7,048 bases of DNA from a bacterium (GTDB lineage: Bacteria > UBP18 > UBA7526): positions 1-7,048 of the forward strand of contig DRGV01000007.1 in NCBI GenBank assembly GCA_011049955.1, written 5' to 3'. Shown here in pieces: positions 5,873 to 7,048 of the stretch (position 1 is its first letter; each line of letters begins with the position of its first letter). Under the pieces are notes generated by a model. That model ran no database searches. It saw nothing but the letters and a program-made list of their open reading frames with translations, and was not told the DNA's origin. The translations under genes and the position numbers were made by a program.

Positions 5873-6018
5873 AGTAACCAGTAACCAGTTTACAGTTTAC
5901 AGTAAAAGAGCAAAAAATTCAATGCAAAATGCAAAATTAACAATTAGCAGCGAAAAATAAAAATAACAAAATTTTTTATTCGTTTTAACTGGTTACTGTT
6001 CGCTGGTTACTGTAAACT
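5873..6018. repeat. Inverted repeat of AGTAACC and AGTTTAC words before mcsA
   Basis: The left arm (5873-5904) repeats AGTAACC and AGTTTAC, beginning on the base after the ilvE stop codon. The right arm (5987-6018) has ACTGGTTACTG twice and ends CTGTAAACT, complementary to the left. The loop is AT-rich and holds a weaker inner pair of CGAAAAAT and ATTTTTTATTCG type (about 5951-5982). The mcsA ribosome binding site follows 16 bases after the right arm. The long loop and lack of a GC stem argue against a classical terminator. Confidence 0.75.
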
Positions 6019-6044
6019 CCCCTGAGCGATAGCGAGGAGGAAAG

Positions 6045-6644
6045 ATGCTTTGTAAGAAATGTGGCAAAGAAGAGGCCACGGTACCAGTAATAAAGATTGT
6101 GGGTGGTGAGTTCACAGTAATGCATCTCTGCGATAAATGTGCTCAAGAAGTTACTGGCGAGATGAAAAAAGAGATGGAATCCCTCTTTCCCTCTTTTCCC
6201 GATCTTTTCTCTAAGATATTCTCTGACTTCCCTTCCTTTCATACTGAATTCTTCGCCCCCCCTGAAGAAAAGGTCAAGCTTCCGGAAGTAGAGGAGATTA
6301 AATGCCCCAGATGTGGCTTACGCTATAACGATTTCAGAAAGACATTTCAGATAGGTTGCGGCCAATGCTATGAAACGTTTAAGGAGAGTTTAGAGCCCAT
6401 GCTCAGAAGGATACATGGAAGCATTATTCATAAGGGAAAGGTTCCCTCTAAGGTTCCAGCAACAGCGGAGACCCCCAAGGACGAGATTAAAGATCTAAAG
6501 AAAAAGCTTCAGGAAGCAATTAAGAAAGAAGAGTATGAAGAGGCAGCCCATTTGAGAGACGAGATAAGAGCTCTTGAGGCAAGGCAGAGGAAAGGGAAAT
6601 CCGAAATCCGAAATCCGAAATCCGAAACAAATCCAAAATCCTAA
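6045..6644 (+). CDS. mcsA: McsA, zinc-binding activator of protein arginine kinase
   Basis: McsA binds and stimulates the arginine kinase McsB, whose product phospho-arginine marks proteins for the ClpC-ClpP protease. The 199-residue product has four CxxC pairs: C3/C6, C29/C32, C87/C90 and C105/C108, two zinc sites in all. A linker rich in Phe and Pro lies between the pairs. The UVR motif follows (about 149-180, LKKKLQEAIKKEEYEEAAHL and on), the coiled segment also found in UvrB and ClpC. ATG 6045 has AGGAGG (6035-6040). mcsB follows, confirming the pair. The last ~17 residues (from about 183, with SEIRNPKSETNPKS) are encoded by the AAATCCG spacer repeat, which carries the stop codon. The ancestral protein probably ended near residue 182. 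No ctsR gene precedes it in this window. Confidence 0.93.
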   Translation: MLCKKCGKEEATVPVIKIVGGEFTVMHLCDKCAQEVTGEMKKEMESLFPSFPDLFSKIFSDFPSFHTEFFAPPEEKVKLPEVEEIKCPRCGLRYNDFRKTFQIGCGQCYETFKESLEPMLRRIHGSIIHKGKVPSKVPATAETPKDEIKDLKKKLQEAIKKEEYEEAAHLRDEIRALEARQRKGKSEIRNPKSETNPKS

Positions 6645-6727
6645 TGTTCAAAATCCTAAACAGTTTAGATCATTTGAATTTTGATCATTTGATATTGTTT
6701 AGAGTTTAGAAATTAGAATTTAGTATT
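6597..6727. repeat. Dispersed AAATCCG-type palindromic element, copy B
   Basis: Four perfect AAATCCG units (6597-6624) are followed by ACAAATCC, AATGTTC and CCTAAACAG words, then TTTGAATTTTGAT and TTAGAATTTAG words that mirror the left side. The plan and several identical words match copy A (3369-3510), including the 13 bases TTTGAATTTTGAT. The left part is translated as the C-terminus of McsA and supplies its stop codon. The right part fills the spacer to mcsB. Confidence 0.8.
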
Positions 6728-6762
6728 TTACCGAGTGCAATACTGATACTTAGGGGAGTAAA

Positions 6763-7048
6763 ATGCGTTTTAAGGAGATGGCTTCTAAGTTGAGCCAGTG
6801 GCTTGAGGAGTCAAAAGAGATCGTCATTTCAAGTAGGGTACGCCTTGCCCGGACCTTGGCCGACTTTCCCTTTACCCATTGGGCAAAAAAAAAGGAGCTA
6901 TCCAAAGTTGTAGAAGAGGTTTTAAAAGTAGCCAAAGGCAGTAGCTACTTGAAGAATGCCCTTATAATTAATCTTAAAGAACTGGATGATATTGATCGTC
7001 AGTTCTTAATGGAGCGTCATCTAATCTCAAGGGAGCATGCCTTAGGAC
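6763..7048 (+). CDS. mcsB: McsB protein arginine kinase, N-terminal part (cut by window end)
   Basis: McsB phosphorylates arginine side chains of damaged or regulatory proteins. It belongs to the ATP:guanido phosphotransferase (creatine/arginine kinase) family. Only 95 complete codons lie in the window. ATG 6763 has AGGGGAG (6752-6758) upstream. The protein opens MRFKEMASKLSQWLEE and then shows the family phosphagen-kinase strand IVISSRVRLARTLADFPF (about 20-37), where the arginines bind ATP phosphates. Further on is the conserved FLMERHLIS (about 81-89). The catalytic regions lie beyond the end. A run of nine A (6885-6893) codes AKKK at 41-44. Spacing from mcsA is 118 bases, filled by repeat copy B, so the two may share a transcript. 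The clpC gene that often follows cannot be seen. Confidence 0.93.
   Translation, partial: MRFKEMASKLSQWLEESKEIVISSRVRLARTLADFPFTHWAKKKELSKVVEEVLKVAKGSSYLKNALIINLKELDDIDRQFLMERHLISREHALG

Noticed and set aside
5945..5990. Intrinsic terminator after ilvE, from the T-run ATTTTTTATT
   Set aside because: The stem before the T-run is almost wholly A/T and poorly paired, with no GC-rich hairpin.

Overview
The window reads as chromosomal DNA of a diderm (outer-membrane) bacterium with about average GC genes and AT-rich spacers. The lipoprotein-release genes lolC/E and lolD imply an outer membrane. The mcsA-mcsB protein-arginine-kinase pair is best known from Firmicutes, but also occurs in several diderm candidate phyla. 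Together with spacers packed with short-word repeats, this fits an uncultivated lineage such as Omnitrophota, Aerophobota or relatives. That placement is inference only.

Layout, all genes on the + strand: a 400-base leader with a good promoter-like pair and a 44-bp tandem repeat; lysS (class II lysyl-tRNA synthetase); lolC/E (inner-membrane subunit of the lipoprotein exporter); lolD (its ATPase); a small PilZ-domain gene; ilvE (branched-chain aminotransferase); mcsA (zinc and UVR-motif activator); and the first 95 codons of mcsB (arginine kinase), cut by the window end. The genes are standard. LolC/E and LolD form one transporter, and McsA and McsB form one kinase system that marks proteins for ClpCP. 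lysS, the PilZ gene and ilvE have no obvious functional tie to these beyond co-orientation.

The unusual content is the repeats. Almost every spacer carries an imperfect inverted repeat built of short repeated words, a different set of words in most spacers. The words also reach into coding sequence. A 73-bp GC-rich hairpin element, flanked by an 8-bp direct repeat, sits in frame inside ilvE. Removing 81 bp restores the ordinary family sequence. A 7-bp tandem repeat lies in frame inside lolD. The last ~17 codons of mcsA, and probably the last ~8 of lolD, are written in spacer-repeat sequence. The window therefore looks like ordinary housekeeping genes being colonised by small palindromic elements, comparable in principle to the Rickettsia palindromic elements that insert in frame in proteins. 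No tRNA, rRNA, CRISPR array, transposase gene or convincing intrinsic terminator was seen.
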